This document shows positions 62,449-64,000 of a stretch of DNA of 64,000 nucleotides, piece by piece. Made by a program: the position numbers and the translations under genes. The stretch comes from Thermovirga lienii DSM 17291. Lineage in GTDB: Bacteria > Synergistota > Synergistia > Synergistales > Thermovirgaceae. A model generated the notes under the pieces. The model was not told where the DNA came from and did no database searches. It saw nothing but the letters and a program-made list of their open reading frames with translations. Within the stretch, counting starts at the first letter, position 1; each line of letters starts with the position of its first letter. The DNA is taken from contig CP003096.1 of assembly GCA_000233775.1 (NCBI GenBank), forward strand, positions 1,824,501-1,888,500, read 5' to 3'.

Positions 62449-63525
62449 CTACCTTCTAAAATCTTTTATTATTTCCCTGTACAATTTCTCCATTCTGTCA
62501 GCATTTTCTTTCCATTCATAATTTGCCAGCACGAAACTCCGCCCTTCAGCTCCCATTTTAACTCTGAGGCTCTCATCATTAATAAGTTTTTCTAGCATAT
62601 ATGCAGCCATCTCAGGATTATTGCGGGGTACGATATAACCCGTCTTTTCATTAACCACTACCTCTGGCAATCCACCAACATCTGAAACCACCACCGGAAT
62701 CCCACATGCTGAAGCTTCCAGAACAGCTACTCCAAAGCTTTCACTTTCACTTAAAGTTACGTATACATCAAAACTGTTAAGCCATTTGGGGACATCCTTA
62801 TGGGGCACTCTACCTACAAAACTCACCAAGTCGGCAATTCCCAGCGTTTCAGCCAATTTTTTTAATTCTTTCTCCTGATTTCCTCCGCCAACCAGTACAA
62901 GTTCTATCTTTTTGTTTATCCTTTGCTTTAGTAATGCAAAAGCTTTTATTAAAATCTCTATTCCATATTTGGGTTCCATTTTTTTAACAGTACCAACGAC
63001 AACTTTATCATCATCTCTTTTATTATTTTTCACAGGCTTAAACCGTTCACAATCTACCCCAAAAGGAGTTAACGCAATATCCTTCTTTGGTTTATATAAA
63101 GTTTCCGTTTGTTTTTTCATAATCAAACTTGTTGATGCTATTCTATCGGCCGCCTTAAGATTTTTCTTAATAACATGCATATTAAACTTAGACTTATAAG
63201 GAAAGTCAAAGACGTCACTTCCCCAAACTGATAGGAGATTTGGGTGAAAGCGAGACAATCTGGCTAAAGTTCCGTACCCACTGGCATAATGCGTGTTTAA
63301 TATATCTGGTTTGATGTTGTTTAATATTTTTTTTACATAACTAGCATTTAAATAATACCCCCATGGTGCTTGAAAAGGCAAATTATATACCTTAATATTC
63401 TTATTCAATTTCTCTTCTCCATGATGCATAGTTATCAAATACACATCATGACCTCTAAGAGCCATCTCATTAACCCATTTCACAGTGTGAATCGAACTAT
63501 GCGCAGCAAGAAAGGCTATTTTCAT
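62449..63525 (-). CDS. Glycosyltransferase family 4
   Basis: This 358-aa GT-B enzyme has an N-terminal acceptor domain starting MKIAFLAAHSSIHTVKWVN. The donor-domain motif is VVGTVKKMEPKYGIEILIKA, and ESESFGVAVLEASACGIPVV contains the E-x7-E sugar-nucleotide site. It ends 18 bases before the wecB start, in the same transcription direction. The sugar transferred is unknown. Its AT-rich codon use matches the adjacent glycosyltransferase. Confidence 0.9.
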   Translation of the reverse strand: MKIAFLAAHSSIHTVKWVNEMALRGHDVYLITMHHGEEKLNKNIKVYNLPFQAPWGYYLNASYVKKILNNIKPDILNTHYASGYGTLARLSRFHPNLLSVWGSDVFDFPYKSKFNMHVIKKNLKAADRIASTSLIMKKQTETLYKPKKDIALTPFGVDCERFKPVKNNKRDDDKVVVGTVKKMEPKYGIEILIKAFALLKQRINKKIELVLVGGGNQEKELKKLAETLGIADLVSFVGRVPHKDVPKWLNSFDVYVTLSESESFGVAVLEASACGIPVVVSDVGGLPEVVVNEKTGYIVPRNNPEMAAYMLEKLINDESLRVKMGAEGRSFVLANYEWKENADRMEKLYREIIKDFRR

Positions 63526-63800
63526 GAAACCTTCTCCTTCAGGGTCGTATTAGAGTTTTTGTGTATACTATAATCACATAACTATTTTAACAGCTTTCCT
63601 ACTTCACCAATCTTTTTAGCTTTTCCTCCCGCATCTAGTACATTTATCTTGCCTTCTTAATAAGGCTTTTCATTATAAGTTCGAACGCATGGGTGGATCA
63701 ACGTCACCAACGTTACCAATCTGCATTTTATAAAGAGCATGTAATTTAGCCAGCTGAAGAGTATGCCCAGAACACTTTCACATGTAATGCATTTATCCAT

Positions 63801-64000
63801 TCATTTGCTTAAAACATTTGCCCGACAATCGGTAACATTTAGCACTGCTACACAAAATCCAAGTAGCACCCACATAGGCAACAGATATATTACAGAACTT
63901 GCACTTGCAGCTGCGGGGAAAAAGCCCAATAAAGCTAACGATGTTGCTGCCCCCAAATATCCTTCTTTTTCACCTCTATATCTGTAGGCTACTAAATATA
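63801..64000 (-). CDS. Partial membrane protein (possible O-antigen polymerase/ligase end)
   Basis: The reverse-strand frame is open from the window edge to TGA at 63801 and gives about 66 residues with two hydrophobic stretches (AATSLALLGFFPAAASASS and VIYLLPMWVLLGFCVAVLN) after a basic YRYRGEKEGYLG. The rest lies beyond 64000. In a glycan cluster, O-antigen polymerase/ligase C-termini often look like this, but no motif proves it. Positions 63526-63800 show no gene. Confidence 0.5.
   Translation of the reverse strand, partial: YLVAYRYRGEKEGYLGAATSLALLGFFPAAASASSVIYLLPMWVLLGFCVAVLNVTDCRANVLSK

Noticed and set aside
1-64000. CRISPR arrays, tRNA, rRNA or the selC gene
   Set aside because: No regularly spaced repeats and no recognisable RNA-gene signatures were found on either strand by reading.

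Overview
The window looks like a chromosomal segment of a strictly anaerobic, amino-acid-fermenting bacterium, most likely from the Synergistota (Acetomicrobium/Anaerobaculum-like). This is inferred from gene content: a ferredoxin-dependent 2-oxoacid oxidoreductase, two tungsten-type aldehyde ferredoxin oxidoreductases (AOR), amino-acid and osmolyte transport, a poly-gamma-glutamate cluster with a TRAP-type permease, and apparent use of selenocysteine. No rRNA, tRNA, CRISPR array or replication origin was recognised.

Layout. 1-11.4 kb: a GntR regulator, a siderophore/cobalamin-type metal ABC transporter, a GAF-GAF-GGDEF protein, an ornithine cyclodeaminase-family enzyme with a two-subunit 2-oxoacid:ferredoxin oxidoreductase, and an exported CARDB/IPT protein. 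11.4-20.9 kb: one strand-consistent block with a small exported protein, a TRAP-type permease, an unannotated 47-aa membrane protein, an M14-type deacylase, gamma-glutamyltransferase, PgsB, PgsC, PgsW and a two-component pair; this reads as a gamma-glutamyl polymer system with its own regulation. 21.0-22.4 kb: a small protein, an exported MsrA whose catalytic Cys codon is TGA, and an exported protein interrupted by a second in-frame TGA. 22.5-27.2 kb: an arsenic operon (ArsR-thioredoxin fusion, ArsC, a tandem-TGA small protein, Acr3, universal stress protein) with a clear operator/promoter. 27.3-33.4 kb: a reverse-strand operon of acyl-ACP thioesterase, a Y-family polymerase fused to a phosphoribosyltransferase, a second small TGA-containing protein, AOR, polysaccharide deacetylase and a universal stress protein.

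33.4-37.8 kb is an insertion-sequence nest. Two near-identical, internally deleted IS256-family copies lie in inverted orientation around an AbiGi/DUF2971-like gene that has been split by an intact IS256-family element with a 9-bp target duplication. 37.8-56.3 kb holds an MFS transporter, a duplicated ferritin-VIT/nitroreductase pair, a decarboxylase-aminotransferase-OpuC transporter operon facing a second AOR, an Fbp-type iron transporter with a strong iron-box promoter, and PdxST. Gene fragments show that the VIT-nitroreductase-transporter-AOR block was duplicated and then eroded. 56.3-57.6 kb has a RelE/Phd toxin-antitoxin pair and degraded gene ends. 57.6-64 kb is a surface-glycan cluster (PglE/PglD/PglC-like, two glycosyltransferases, WecB, end of a membrane protein).

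The most unusual feature is the selenoprotein content. Two paralogous genes of about 100 codons were found by reading through TGA codons. One encodes Sec-Cys next to an AOR and the other tandem Sec-Sec in the arsenic operon. Each has a perfect or near-perfect hairpin at the spacing expected of a bacterial SECIS element. With MsrA that makes three good candidates, plus one weaker one, within about 10 kb. The Sec machinery (selA, selB, selC, selD) is not in this window.
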